A stretch of 64,000 nt of DNA. Source: Pseudomonas ceruminis. GTDB taxonomy: Bacteria > Pseudomonadota > Gammaproteobacteria > Pseudomonadales > Pseudomonadaceae. Positions 29,891 to 38,783 of the stretch are shown here, piece by piece. The number at the start of each line of letters is the position of its first letter. The stretch's first letter is position 1. The stretch is taken from positions 1-64,000 of the forward strand of contig NZ_BQHW01000004.1 of NCBI RefSeq assembly GCF_021602025.1. The letters are read 5' to 3'. The position numbers and the translations under genes were made by a program. Below the pieces are notes generated by a model. It searched no databases. It was not told the origin of the DNA and saw only the letters and a list, made by a program, of their open reading frames with translations.

Positions 29891-32485
29891 TCAGTAGACA
29901 TCCCGACGATACCGCCCATCTTCGATCAACTGCTCGACCACTTCTTCGCCAAGAATCCCCTTGAGCGCCGCATCTACCCCCGCGGCCATCCCTTGCAGGC
30001 TGCCGCAGACATATACACAAGCCCCGTCAGCCACCCAGCGCTTGAATGCCTCGGCCTGCTGCAGCAACACATCCTGTACGTACACCTTCTCGGCCTGATC
30101 CCGCGAAAACGCCAGGTCCAGCCGCGCCAGATCGCCGTTCTCCAACCAGGCGTGCAGCTCTTGGCCACACAACAGGTCGTGCGCCCGGTTGCGTTCACCG
30201 AACAGTAACCAGTTGCGCTGCTCGCCAGCGTTTACCCGCGCCCGCAGCAAGCTGCGCAGGCCCGCCAGGCCAGTGCCGTTGCCAATCAGTACCATCGGCG
30301 CCGCGCTATCGGGCAGATGGAAGCTGCTGTTGCGGCGCAGCCGCAGGCTCAGGGTGCCATGGAGCGGCAGGTGCTCGGTCAGCCAGCCCGAGCCTAAGCC
30401 CAGGCTACCGTCGGGGTGGCGCTCCTGGCGCACGATCAGCTCCAGCACACCGTCGCTGGCGATCGAAGCGATGGAGTACTCGCGGCTGCCGATCGGCACC
30501 AGCGCATCGACCAGCGCCTGCGGCTGCAAGCCGATCAGGTGATCACGGCGGCTCGGCAGTTGGCGTGCCGACAGGGCCTGGCCGAGGGTTTCATTCAGGC
30601 CATCGAGCTGCACGGTCGCGTTGGCATCCAGTGCCATACCACTGAGGAATGCATCGACCCGCGCACGGCCATTGAGCGGCAGGATCTCCACCAGGTCACC
30701 GGCTTCCCAGCTGACGGGCGCCTCGGCGCGCAGGCCGATCAAGTAGACCGGTTGGCCTTGGCTGCCTGGGTTGAGCAACTCGCGCTTGATCAGGCTCCAG
30801 TTGCCGAAGCTTGGCGGTTGCCATGCAGCCACTGGCTGGGCACCGGTTATTTGCGCCAGGGCCTGCTGCCATTGCTGCAAGGCCGCCTGGTCGGCGTTGT
30901 CCACTTCCACCGGGCTGAACGCACTGCTGGCGCCGCGCTCAGCCAGCCATGCCTGCAGGCGCCGGGCAAAGCCGCAGAAGTGCGGGTACTGGCGGTCGCC
31001 GAGCGCGAGCAGGGCGTAACTGAGGTTATTCAGCGCCCAGGGTTGGCCGAGGACCTTGCGTTCGAAGGCGCGAGCGCTGTCGGGCGCTTCGCCGTCGCCA
31101 AAGGTGCTGACCACAAACAGTGCGCGGTGGGCCTGGCGCAAATCGCCCTCGCTCAGTTCGGACAGCGCCCGCACCTGCACTGGCAGGCCGGCAGCCTGCA
31201 ATTGCCCAGCGCTTTGCCAGGCCAACTGCTCGGCAAAGCCACTCTGGCTGGCGAAGCCGATCAGCCAGCTGTCGGCACTGGCTGTTGCGCTGTCGACAGT
31301 GCCACGGGCTGCGCGCACTTGGCGCTTTTTGCGACGGCGGTCGAGGTAGAGCAACCAGCCGGTGACGAAAAACAGCGGCATGGTCAGGCTGGCAATCGTG
31401 ACGATGATGCGCCCCGGCAGGCCGAAGTATTCGCCCACGTGCAAGGCGTAAACGCTTTGCAGCAACTGCGCCTTGAAAGATTTGTCAGTGTAACGGTCGT
31501 GGTTCTTCACCTGACCGGTGGCCGGGTCCAGGGTCAGGGTATTGAAGGCGCGTGGGTGCGCGGCGCTGTCGAGCAGGTAGAAGAGGGTTGCCGGCTGGCC
31601 ACCCACCGGCGGCAGGCGCAGGTTGTAGGCCGCCAGGCCCGGCCCTGCGGCGTCCTTGAGGTTGGCCCAGATGGCGTCATAGTCCACCACGAGGGGGGGC
31701 GCGTTCTTGTCGACCTTCTGCGGCCCGTGGCGTCCACGGCCTTCTCCGCGTTTTTGCTGCTGACCTGCGGCTGGCGCGTCGGCCAGCAGCCTGTTCAGGC
31801 CTTCGCGGTACCACTCATAAGACCAGAACAGGCCAGTGAGCGCGAACAAGAGGTAGAACAGCAGGCACCAGGTACCGGCCACCGCGTGCAGGTCCCAATT
31901 GAAGGCGCGACCTTGCTTGGCCCAATCGAAGGTCAGCCAGGTCCGCCAGTTCAGGGCCTTGCGCGGCCAGCGCAGGTACAAGCCTGAGAGGCAGAAGAAG
32001 ATCAGCATCAGGGTGCACGCGCCGGTGATCTGCCGGCCGGTGTCGCCCATGGCCAGAAAGCGGTGCAGTTGCAGCATCAGGTCGAAGAAGCCCTGGCCGG
32101 CGACTGCTTCCTTGAGCGCGCCGGTATAAGGGTCTGCATAGCGCAGGGCGCCGCGCCGCTCGCCTGGGGCAGGGGTGAAGAAGATGCGTGCGGCATTGCC
32201 CTCGCGGGTGTCGACCCACAGCATCGATACCTTGTCGCCCTGCTCGGCCTCGACTCGGCGGACCAACTCGGCGGGGGGCAGTACGCCTTCGGCGCGCACT
32301 TCGACCTTCAGCACATCGGCATTGAATGCGCGCAGCAGTTCTTCCTGGAATGACCAGATGGCCCCGGTAATCCCCATCAAGGCCAGCACCAGGCCGGCGG
32401 TGATGCCAAAGAACCAGTGCAATTGGAACAGTGTCTTTTTCACCACATCGATCACCTTGTGTTGCTGCCGCAGACTGCGCGGCAT
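29891..32485 (-). CDS. PepSY-membrane / flavodoxin / NADPH reductase fusion, candidate ferric-siderophore reductase
   Basis: An 864-residue multidomain inner-membrane flavoprotein. Residues 1-390 are a PepSY-associated region with four hydrophobic segments (about 22-47, 155-173, 205-228, 365-387) and conserved His in LHWFFG (His23), LHRFLAMG and DLHAVAG that could bind haem. From about 400 a flavodoxin domain follows ([20 protein letters not shown]). From about 560 there is an FAD/NADPH reductase module with [22 protein letters not shown] and [11 protein letters not shown]. The gene follows the catecholate receptor on the same strand, so electron transfer from NADPH to ferric siderophores in the periplasm is a reasonable inference. 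GTG 32443, with AAGGTG upstream, is an alternative start that skips 14 residues. Confidence 0.85.
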   Translation of the reverse strand: MPRSLRQQHKVIDVVKKTLFQLHWFFGITAGLVLALMGITGAIWSFQEELLRAFNADVLKVEVRAEGVLPPAELVRRVEAEQGDKVSMLWVDTREGNAARIFFTPAPGERRGALRYADPYTGALKEAVAGQGFFDLMLQLHRFLAMGDTGRQITGACTLMLIFFCLSGLYLRWPRKALNWRTWLTFDWAKQGRAFNWDLHAVAGTWCLLFYLLFALTGLFWSYEWYREGLNRLLADAPAAGQQQKRGEGRGRHGPQKVDKNAPPLVVDYDAIWANLKDAAGPGLAAYNLRLPPVGGQPATLFYLLDSAAHPRAFNTLTLDPATGQVKNHDRYTDKSFKAQLLQSVYALHVGEYFGLPGRIIVTIASLTMPLFFVTGWLLYLDRRRKKRQVRAARGTVDSATASADSWLIGFASQSGFAEQLAWQSAGQLQAAGLPVQVRALSELSEGDLRQAHRALFVVSTFGDGEAPDSARAFERKVLGQPWALNNLSYALLALGDRQYPHFCGFARRLQAWLAERGASSAFSPVEVDNADQAALQQWQQALAQITGAQPVAAWQPPSFGNWSLIKRELLNPGSQGQPVYLIGLRAEAPVSWEAGDLVEILPLNGRARVDAFLSGMALDANATVQLDGLNETLGQALSARQLPSRRDHLIGLQPQALVDALVPIGSREYSIASIASDGVLELIVRQERHPDGSLGLGSGWLTEHLPLHGTLSLRLRRNSSFHLPDSAAPMVLIGNGTGLAGLRSLLRARVNAGEQRNWLLFGERNRAHDLLCGQELHAWLENGDLARLDLAFSRDQAEKVYVQDVLLQQAEAFKRWVADGACVYVCGSLQGMAAGVDAALKGILGEEVVEQLIEDGRYRRDVY

Positions 32486-32502
32486 GCATTATGCCTTGAT
32501 AC

Positions 32503-32529
32503 GCAAAAGCCCCGCTCATTGAACGGGGC
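32503..32529 (-). terminator. Terminator between the siderophore receptor and the reductase gene
   Basis: On the minus strand GCCCCGTTC pairs with GAGCGGGGC (9 bases, one G-T pair) around a 3-base loop, followed by TTTTG. It stands 18 bases before the reductase start, so most receptor transcripts should stop here. Confidence 0.75.
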
Positions 32530-32570
32530 AGGGGTGGGCTGCCTTTAGTGATGCATGTGCTTGCCCCGCG

Positions 32571-32597
32571 AAAGGCCGCTACAGGAGCCGCCTTTCT
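32571..32597. repeat. REP-like hairpin downstream of the receptor gene
   Basis: An imperfect inverted repeat (AAAGGC...GCCTTT arms) is embedded in a CCCCGCGAAAGGCCGCTACAGGAG context that resembles the dispersed REP elements of P. putida. It may stabilise the receptor mRNA 3' end. Confidence 0.45.
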
Positions 32598-32623
32598 ACT
32601 AGCGGATCAACCCAATCCCGACA

Positions 32624-34927
32624 TCAGAAGTGCACGCTGGTGGTCAACAGTGCAGTCCGGCCCGCCGCCTGGTTGGCGAAGTGGGTGGAGAATGCCTTGT
32701 CGTAGTACACCTCGTTGGTGAGGTTCTGCACGTTCAACTGTAGGTCGACGTTCTTGGTCAGCTTGTAGGCAGCCATGGCGTCGTAGCGCACGTAGCTGTC
32801 GACCATGGTGGTGTTGGCCACGCTGCCGTATACATCATCCACGTAGAACGCACCGCCACCGACGGTCAGCTTTGGCGTGATCGAGTAGGTCGTCCACAGG
32901 CTGGCGCTGTTGTTCGGGGTGTTCGGCAACTGGTTGCCGTCGTTGGCCTTGCCCAGCGGGCCGCCGTCGATCTGGCGGGCTTGCATGTAGGTGTAGCCGG
33001 CGAATACCTGCCACTTGTCGGTAAGCTTGCCGCTGGCCGACAGTTCGATGCCCTGGACGCGGGTTTCGCCGACGTTCTCGTAGCTGGTGGTGTCCACCTG
33101 CACGCGGGCGTTTTCTTTCTCGGTGCGGAACAACGCAGCGGCCAGGGACAGGCGCTGGTCGAGCAGGTCCCATTTGGTGCCGATTTCGTAGTTGGTGGTT
33201 TCTTCCGGCTCCATGTCGCTGCTCAGCAGGTTGCCGGTGCGGTCGGTGGTATTGCCCAGCGGGTTGCCTTCCATGCCTTCACCCAGCAGGGCACCTGGTG
33301 GCGTTGCGGAGGTTGCGTAGGAGACATAGATGCTGCCGTTTTCAGCGGGCTTCCACACCAGGCCCAGTTGGCCCGTGACGAACTCGCTGGTGTCGCGGCT
33401 CTTGGACGCAACGCCCTTGCTGTTCACTACAGTGGCGCCGGAGGCATCGTAGGTACGGTATTGGGTATCGAAGTGATCGTAGCGCAGGCCCATGTTCAGC
33501 AACCACTCAGGCGACAACTCGAGGGTGTCGAACACGTAGAGGGCGCGGGTATTGCTCTTGGTGTCGGTGCCGGCGTAGTTGCGCGAGATGGCGCCGTTCC
33601 ACGGATCGTCCGGGTTAGGGTTGCTCAGCGAGGTGCAGTTGTAGTCGCTGTTCGCGCCGATCAGGCTCGGAGTGCACGTGGTGGGCGACGAGCCCTTGGT
33701 GTTGGTATCAACGTTGTACGAGGAGCGCTCGCTCTCTTCGCGGCTCAGTTCGATACCGGTGGAGAAGCTGTTCTTCAGGCCACCGAGGTAGAACTCGCCG
33801 AACAGGTCAGTCTGGTTGGTGGTCGTGGCGGTGTTGCCCACACGGGTGTTGGCCCGGCGCCAGACGCTGCCGTTGTTGACGTTGCCCTTGCTATCGTCAG
33901 GCTGGGTAAGGATGTAGTCCTGCATGCTGTTACCGTGACGCAGGGTGTTCTTGATGGTCAGCGAGTCAGTCAGGTCATGCTCGATGGCGAAGGTGGCGAT
34001 GTCCACACGGGACTTGCGGAAGTCGCGACCGGTCAGGCCATAGAAGTTGTCGTGGTCGCCACCGGCATAGGGCTTGCTCGGGTCTGCCGAGGTACGGGCG
34101 CCGCTGCCACCGGTTGGAATGGTGTACGGGATGCCCGAATCGGGCAGGTCGTCGCTTTCCAGGTGGTAGTAGTCAAGGTTGACGCGGGTGGGTGTGCCCA
34201 GGCCAAAGGCCAGGGACGGGGCGATGCCCCAGCGGTCGTAGTTGACCTTGTCACGACCGGCGACGTTGCTCTCGTGGGTCATCAGGTTGAGACGACCGGC
34301 AACGGTATCGCTGAACTGGTAGTTGCCATCGAAGGTGTAGCGCTGGGTCTGGTCGCTGCCCCAGGTCCAGGCACCATCGAGCGAGTTGCCCAGGTGCGCA
34401 CGTTTGCTCACCAGGTTGATGGTGCCGCCGGCGGCACCGCGGCCACCGATGGCCGAGTTCGGGCCTTTGGCCACCTCCACCGATTCGATGGCGAAGATCT
34501 CGCGCGTCTGCGCGCCGGTGTCACGCACGCCGTCCAGGTAGGTGTCGCCCTGGGCGTCGAAGCCGCGGATGAACGGGCGATCGCCTTGCGGGTTGCCACC
34601 TTCGCCGGCACCGAAGGTGATGCCAGGCACCGTGCGCAGGGCGTCCTGCAGGCTCAGGGCGTTGGTGTCCTTGATCACCTGCTGGGGGATCACGGTGACC
34701 GAGCGCGGTGTATCCACCAGTGGCGCGGTGTACTTCTGCGAGGAGGCCTTCTCGACCTTGTAATCGGTGCTGGCCTGTTCGGCTTTGCCATTGACGCTGG
34801 TGGCGTCGAGGGTAATAGCACTATTGGCAGCTGGATCGGCCGCATACGCGGACGAAGCGCTGAGGGCGACGCCGATGGCCGACACGATCAGGCGTGGTGA
34901 GCTCACTGCAGATGGTACGTGACGCAT
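32624..34927 (-). CDS. piuA: TonB-dependent catecholate siderophore receptor (Fiu/PiuA type)
   Basis: A 767-residue outer-membrane receptor. A signal peptide ends around residue 29 (SASSAYA|ADP), then a plug domain at about 65-175 carries DTPRSVTVIPQQVI, LSLQDALRTVPGITFGAGEGGNPQGDRPFIRGFDAQGDTYLDGVRD and KGPNSAIGGRGAAGGTINLVSKR. A 22-strand barrel ends in the C-terminal aromatic TTSVHF. The family takes up iron with catechols such as monomeric dihydroxybenzoates. It is divergent from piuC, with a candidate Fur box between them, and the reductase gene follows downstream. The symbol is by family and by the piuC partnership, so orthology is likely but not proven here. Confidence 0.88.
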   Translation of the reverse strand: MRHVPSAVSSPRLIVSAIGVALSASSAYAADPAANSAITLDATSVNGKAEQASTDYKVEKASSQKYTAPLVDTPRSVTVIPQQVIKDTNALSLQDALRTVPGITFGAGEGGNPQGDRPFIRGFDAQGDTYLDGVRDTGAQTREIFAIESVEVAKGPNSAIGGRGAAGGTINLVSKRAHLGNSLDGAWTWGSDQTQRYTFDGNYQFSDTVAGRLNLMTHESNVAGRDKVNYDRWGIAPSLAFGLGTPTRVNLDYYHLESDDLPDSGIPYTIPTGGSGARTSADPSKPYAGGDHDNFYGLTGRDFRKSRVDIATFAIEHDLTDSLTIKNTLRHGNSMQDYILTQPDDSKGNVNNGSVWRRANTRVGNTATTTNQTDLFGEFYLGGLKNSFSTGIELSREESERSSYNVDTNTKGSSPTTCTPSLIGANSDYNCTSLSNPNPDDPWNGAISRNYAGTDTKSNTRALYVFDTLELSPEWLLNMGLRYDHFDTQYRTYDASGATVVNSKGVASKSRDTSEFVTGQLGLVWKPAENGSIYVSYATSATPPGALLGEGMEGNPLGNTTDRTGNLLSSDMEPEETTNYEIGTKWDLLDQRLSLAAALFRTEKENARVQVDTTSYENVGETRVQGIELSASGKLTDKWQVFAGYTYMQARQIDGGPLGKANDGNQLPNTPNNSASLWTTYSITPKLTVGGGAFYVDDVYGSVANTTMVDSYVRYDAMAAYKLTKNVDLQLNVQNLTNEVYYDKAFSTHFANQAAGRTALLTTSVHF

Positions 34928-34992
34928 TGTTGTAGACCTTCCCCAAGGTGTGAAGGCCGCGGAGCATAATGTAAGCGATTGTAACTAACAAT

Positions 34993-35009
34993 TGAGACTC
35001 GTTACCATT
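34993..35009. promoter_or_regulatory. Candidate Fur box between the siderophore receptor and piuC
   Basis: TGAGACTCGTTACCATT agrees with the Fur core TGAGAATGATTCTCATT at 12 of 17 positions by eye. It lies in the AT-rich centre of the 221-base divergent gap, 66 bases from the receptor start and 140 from piuC, and could repress both genes when iron is plentiful. Confidence 0.45.
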
Positions 35010-35148
35010 CGCTAGGAATTTACAATCTTTACACCTTCGCTTTACGGTTTACTCAGGCTGAAACGTCTAAGGCGTCGAAAGGGCTTGTGCGGCGTAAAAG
35101 GGAATCAATATCATTGGCGCCTTTACACTTTTCTACGGTGCTGCTGCC

Positions 35149-35829
35149 ATGCTGCTTCATATCCCCGGCCTTTTCGATGCCGACGAGCTCGCCCGCATCC
35201 ACGAGGCGCTGGAGCAGGCCGACTGGGCTGATGGCAAGGTCACGGCTGGGTATCAATCGGCCAAGGCCAAGCACAACCTGCAACTGCCAGAAGGGCATCC
35301 GCTGGCCAAGGAAATCGGCAGCGCGCTGATCGAGCGCCTGTGGAAGAACCCACGCTTCATGTCGGCGGCGCTGCCCCACAAGGTGTTCCCGCCGTTGATC
35401 AATTGCTATCGCGACGGTGGCAACTTCGGCTTTCACATCGACAACGCCCTGCGCCAACCCAAAGGTAGCCCGGAGCGGGTGCGTACCGATCTGTCTTCGA
35501 CACTGTTTCTCAGCGACCCCGATAGCTATGACGGTGGCGAGTTGGTGATTCAGGACACCTACGGCATTCAGCAGGTCAAGCTGGCGGCGGGCGACCTGGT
35601 GTTGTACCCCGGCACCAGCTTGCACAAGGTCAACCCGGTGACCCGGGGCGCGCGTTATGCCGCATTCTTCTGGACCCAGAGCCTGGTGCGCGAAGACAGC
35701 CAGCGGGCGCTGCTATTCGAGATGGACAATGCCATCCAGCAACTGACTGCCGATGTGCCGGAACACCCTTCGCTATTGCAACTGACCGGCACCTACCACA
35801 ACTTGCTGCGCCGCTGGGCTGAGGTCTAA
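35149..35829 (+). CDS. piuC: Fe(II)/2-oxoglutarate-dependent PKHD-type hydroxylase PiuC
   Basis: A 226-residue dioxygenase of the PiuC/YbiX family, conserved beside Fiu-type receptors. The metal triad is visible as His96 and Asp98 in FGFHIDNAL and His159 in [17 protein letters not shown], with Arg169 as the likely 2-oxoglutarate anchor. The substrate is unknown. The start ATG 35149 is chosen for [17 protein letters not shown]; its ribosome site is poor. The Sel1-repeat gene follows 3 bases after its stop. Confidence 0.93.
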   Translation: MLLHIPGLFDADELARIHEALEQADWADGKVTAGYQSAKAKHNLQLPEGHPLAKEIGSALIERLWKNPRFMSAALPHKVFPPLINCYRDGGNFGFHIDNALRQPKGSPERVRTDLSSTLFLSDPDSYDGGELVIQDTYGIQQVKLAAGDLVLYPGTSLHKVNPVTRGARYAAFFWTQSLVREDSQRALLFEMDNAIQQLTADVPEHPSLLQLTGTYHNLLRRWAEV

Positions 35830-35832
35830 ACG

Positions 35833-36582
35833 GTGTCCTACCAACTGCGTCGTGAGGAAGTGGTGGATGTTGCGGGCCTGCAGGCCATGCTCGAAGAGAG
35901 CCCCGGCAAAGCCGCCCAGGCGATCCTGGCCGCGGCGGGGCAGGGCGCGGTCGAGGCACAGTTGCTGCTGGGGCAGATCCTGCTCGATGGCCGGGGCATC
36001 GAACAAGACGCGCGGGTGGCCCGCCGCTGGTTTGCCATTGCGGCGGGCGGTGGCAGCGCCATGGCCTGCAACATGCTGGGGCGCTGCCTGGAGCATGGGT
36101 GGGGCGGAGAAGCGGACCTACCCGGTGCGGCGCAGCACTACCAGCGGGCTGCCATCGCCGGCCTGGATTGGGGGATGTACAACCTTGGCAATCTACTGGC
36201 CACCGGGCGCGGTGTGGAGATGGACCAGGCATTGGCACTGGCCTGCTACGAGCGGGCAGCGCACTTGGGGCATGCCAAGTCGATGAACCTTTACGGGCGG
36301 TACCTTGAGCAAGGCATCGCGACTGCAGCCAGCCCGGCACGGGCAGTGCGCTGGTATCGGCGCTCGGCCGAGGCCGGGGATTTTCGCGGGATGTTCAGCC
36401 TGGCGTTGGTGCTGGTCGAGCGCGGTCAACTGGCCGAGGCGGGGCCTTGGCTGGAGCGGGCCAGGGTTGAGGGGAATGTGAACTTCCTGCGCAGTGCGCT
36501 GGCGACCCTGTCCAGAGGAGGAGCATTCCTGGCGGGGTATGCGCCAGGGTATGCGCAGGAGATCGAGCAGCGCGACCTGTGA
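35833..36582 (+). CDS. Sel1-like (TPR) repeat protein in the piuC operon
   Basis: A 249-residue soluble protein built of Sel1-type repeats from about residue 30 to 215: AEAQLLLGQILLDGRGIEQD..., AMACNMLGRCLEHGWG..., GMYNLGNLLATGRGVEMDQALALACYERAA..., SMNLYGRYLEQGIA... No signal peptide is visible, so it is probably cytoplasmic and a protein-interaction scaffold. The start is GTG 35833, 3 bases after piuC, so the two are co-translated. Its role in iron uptake is unknown; an adaptor for PiuC is a guess from position only. Confidence 0.85.
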   Translation: MSYQLRREEVVDVAGLQAMLEESPGKAAQAILAAAGQGAVEAQLLLGQILLDGRGIEQDARVARRWFAIAAGGGSAMACNMLGRCLEHGWGGEADLPGAAQHYQRAAIAGLDWGMYNLGNLLATGRGVEMDQALALACYERAAHLGHAKSMNLYGRYLEQGIATAASPARAVRWYRRSAEAGDFRGMFSLALVLVERGQLAEAGPWLERARVEGNVNFLRSALATLSRGGAFLAGYAPGYAQEIEQRDL

Positions 36583-36598
36583 GGCAGCGACCACATGA

Positions 36599-36620
36599 AA
36601 CGGGGCCTTGCGGCCCCGTT
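36599..36620. terminator. Bidirectional hairpin between the Sel1 gene and speC
   Basis: A perfect 9-base stem (36599-36607 with 36612-36620) and 4-base loop sit in a 43-base convergent gap. It serves as the likely stop for both genes, but with only short T/A tails. Confidence 0.75.
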
Positions 36621-36625
36621 CGGTC

Positions 36626-37789
36626 TTACAGGTAGTACGCCTTCAGCGGCGGGAAGCCGTTGAATTCCACCGCGCTGTAACTGGTGGTGTAGGCACCGGT
36701 CGACAGCCAGTACAGGCGGTCGCCGATGGCCAGGTTCAGCGGCAGGCCGTACTTGTAGTTCTCGTACATGATGTCGGCGCTGTCGCAGGTCGGGCCGGCG
36801 ATGACCACTTCTTCGGCCTCGCCTTTCTTTTCCGTCCAGATCGGGAACTTGATGGCTTCGTCCATGGTTTCGATCAGGCCGGAGAACTTACCCACGTCGG
36901 TGTAGATCCAGCGCTCTACGGCGGTACGCGACTTGCGCGCCACCAGTACCACTTCGCTGACCAGGATGCCGGCGTTGGCAATCAGCGAGCGGCCCGGCTC
37001 GAGGATGATTTCCGGCAGGTCGTCACCGAAGTCTTCCTTCAGGAAGCGGATGATCTCTTCGGCGTAGGTTTCCAGGCTATTGGTACGGGTGATGTAGTTG
37101 GCCGGGAAGCCGCCACCCATGTTGATCAGCTTCAATTCGATGCCGTCTTCTTCCTTCAGGCGCTCGAAGATCACTTTGACCTTGGCAATGGCGGCGTCCC
37201 AGACGCTGATGTCGCGCTGTTGGGAACCCACGTGGAAGGAAATGCCGTACGGCACCAGGCCCAGGTCGCGAGCGAGGATCAGCAAGTCCATGGCCATGTC
37301 GGTCTGGCAGCCGAACTTGCGCGACAGCGGCCAGTCGGCGGTGGTCGAGCCTTCGGTGAGAATACGTACGTAGACCTTGGAACCCGGTGCAGCCTTGGCG
37401 ATGTTGCGCAGGTCGGCTTCCGAGTCGGTGGCATACAGGCGCACGCCCTTCTCGTAGAAGTAGCGGATGTCCTTGGACTTCTTGATGGTGTTGCCGTAGC
37501 TGATGCGATCGGCGGTGACGCCGCGGCCCAGTACCTTGTCCAGCTCGTAGATCGAGGCGATGTCGAAGCTCGAACCTTTCTCTTTGAGCAGGTCGATGAT
37601 CTCGACCGCAGGGTTGGCCTTGACCGCGTAATAGACCTTGGCGAACTCGAACCCGGCGCGCAGGTCGTCATAGGCCTGGCTGATCATCTGGGTGTCGATG
37701 AGTACGAACGGGGTTTCCTGCTTGTCGGCGAACGCCTTCATTTTCTGGAAAGTGTCACGTGCGAAATAGTCTTCGACTTGGATCGACAT
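36626..37789 (-). CDS. speC: Ornithine decarboxylase, fold-type III
   Basis: A 387-residue PLP enzyme of the eukaryote-like class that makes putrescine from ornithine. The PLP lysine is Lys57 in YYAVKANP, the PLP phosphate block is INMGGGFPANY with EPGRSLIANAG, and the catalytic Cys335 is in AGPTCDSAD. The start is ATG 37789 (MSIQVEDYFARDTF), preceded by GGAG; an upstream TTG at 37810 would add seven residues without support. The transcript carries a long leader with a possible RNA fold. Confidence 0.95.
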   Translation of the reverse strand: MSIQVEDYFARDTFQKMKAFADKQETPFVLIDTQMISQAYDDLRAGFEFAKVYYAVKANPAVEIIDLLKEKGSSFDIASIYELDKVLGRGVTADRISYGNTIKKSKDIRYFYEKGVRLYATDSEADLRNIAKAAPGSKVYVRILTEGSTTADWPLSRKFGCQTDMAMDLLILARDLGLVPYGISFHVGSQQRDISVWDAAIAKVKVIFERLKEEDGIELKLINMGGGFPANYITRTNSLETYAEEIIRFLKEDFGDDLPEIILEPGRSLIANAGILVSEVVLVARKSRTAVERWIYTDVGKFSGLIETMDEAIKFPIWTEKKGEAEEVVIAGPTCDSADIMYENYKYGLPLNLAIGDRLYWLSTGAYTTSYSAVEFNGFPPLKAYYL

Positions 37790-37836
37790 GCTCAGGGACT
37801 CCATGGGCAAACTGAAAAGATAAGTGGCTGCAAACT

Positions 37837-37913
37837 GAACGTCCTCCGTATCCCCACTTTGGTTCGCCTACTCAGTACTTGAGCCGGATGGATCGTTTCC
37901 AGCATGGACGTTC
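37837..37913 (-). promoter_or_regulatory. Possible structured RNA in the speC leader
   Basis: The complementary arms GAACGTCC (37837-37844) and GGACGTTC (37906-37913) enclose 61 bases and could form a closing stem 47 bases ahead of the speC start. Inside, on the minus strand, a CTCA/TGAG hairpin (about 37871-37883) and a possible AUCC/GGAU pairing can be drawn. The nested layout resembles a cis-acting leader. I do not recognise a known riboswitch class, and an 8-base match can arise by chance. Confidence 0.3.
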
Positions 37914-38243
37914 GGCGCGCACTTTAGGGCGAGAAGAAAGCAAGATCAACAGGCAATCCGGGCCTGTTCGTCGCGGATCGACGCTCCCTCAGTTGAATAG
38001 ACGACTCATGTGAACGGCAGATGTTCCGCAGAGGGTGGCGAGCGTAAAAAATTGTGGAATAGAGCTTATTGGCCACTGTGTGGGTGATCCCTTTTCCACT
38101 GGGCTTACGCGGTTGCAGGCGGCCCGAGCCCCCCCCTGGAGAAGCCCATGGTGTTCATATTTATGGCCACGGTTTCCTGGCACTGGCGTGCATGAATCAG
38201 CCATAAATTTTTTGTTACCGACTGGCGGATTTGCTGTGTTTGA
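37914..38243. other. Gap between speC and fecI with no gene recognised
   Basis: About 330 bases. It must hold the speC promoter (minus) and the fecI promoter (plus). A 7-base inverted repeat (TGGGCTT...AAGCCCA, about 38099-38149) is present. An 82-codon open frame at 38035-38283 has no ribosome site and unusual composition, so I do not call it. Confidence 0.4.
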
Positions 38244-38260
38244 TGAGAAACATTACTATT
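38244..38260 (+). promoter_or_regulatory. Candidate Fur box upstream of fecI
   Basis: TGAGAAACATTACTATT agrees with the Fur core TGAGAATGATTCTCATT at 12 of 17 positions by eye, and lies 34 bases before the GTG of fecI. Iron-starvation sigma factors of this class are normally repressed by Fur, so the position makes sense. Confidence 0.5.
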
Positions 38261-38294
38261 CGCAGCCTTATCTGCCTCCCTGACGAACCTGACC

Positions 38295-38783
38295 GTGTCC
38301 GGACACAAAGGCTTTCTCGACCATTACCATGAGCTGATCGGCACCTGGACGCGCAAGTTGCGCAGTCGTCAGCAGGCCGAGGACCTTACCCACGATGCCT
38401 TTGTGCGCGTGTTGGAAAACCCGCGCGAACAGGTCGAGCAGCCACGCGCCTACCTTCACCAGACGGCACGCAACATCGCCGTGGACGGTTTTCGCCGCGA
38501 GGACCGTCGCCACGCCCTCGAGCTGGAAGCGTTCGATGAGGGCGGGGCTGGCAGCGGCGACCCCGAAGCCTATGTTCATGCCCTGGAGCTGGCAGACTGT
38601 GTCGAACGGGCGCTGGCCGAGTTGCCGCTCAACTGCCGGCAGGTGTTCGTCTGGCAGAAGCTCGAGGGCCTGACCCAGGCCGAGATCGCAGAGCGCATGG
38701 GTTTGACCAAGAACATGGTCGAAAAGTATATGATCCGCACGCTCCGACATCTGCGTGAGCACCTGGATGTGTCGGCAAGATGA
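38295..38783 (+). CDS. fecI: Iron-starvation ECF sigma factor, FecI type
   Basis: A 162-residue extracytoplasmic-function sigma factor. Region 2 covers about residues 8-75 (QQAEDLTHDAFVRVLENP, ARNIAVDGFRRE) and region 4 about 105-155 (ALAELPLNCRQVFVWQKLEGLTQAEIAERMGLTKNMVEKYMIRTLRHLREHL). FecI proteins direct transcription of the linked TonB receptor when the siderophore is bound. The start is GTG 38295; no strong ribosome site is seen. It overlaps fecR by 4 bases (ATGA). Confidence 0.92.
   Translation: MSGHKGFLDHYHELIGTWTRKLRSRQQAEDLTHDAFVRVLENPREQVEQPRAYLHQTARNIAVDGFRREDRRHALELEAFDEGGAGSGDPEAYVHALELADCVERALAELPLNCRQVFVWQKLEGLTQAEIAERMGLTKNMVEKYMIRTLRHLREHLDVSAR

Noticed and set aside
32981-34900. 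639-residue plus-strand frame opposite the siderophore receptor
   Set aside because: Shadow frame of low complexity (Gly/Val/Ala-rich); the receptor is unambiguous on the minus strand.
38035-38283. 82-residue plus-strand frame upstream of fecI
   Set aside because: No ribosome site, odd composition, and it overlaps the candidate Fur box and fecI promoter region.
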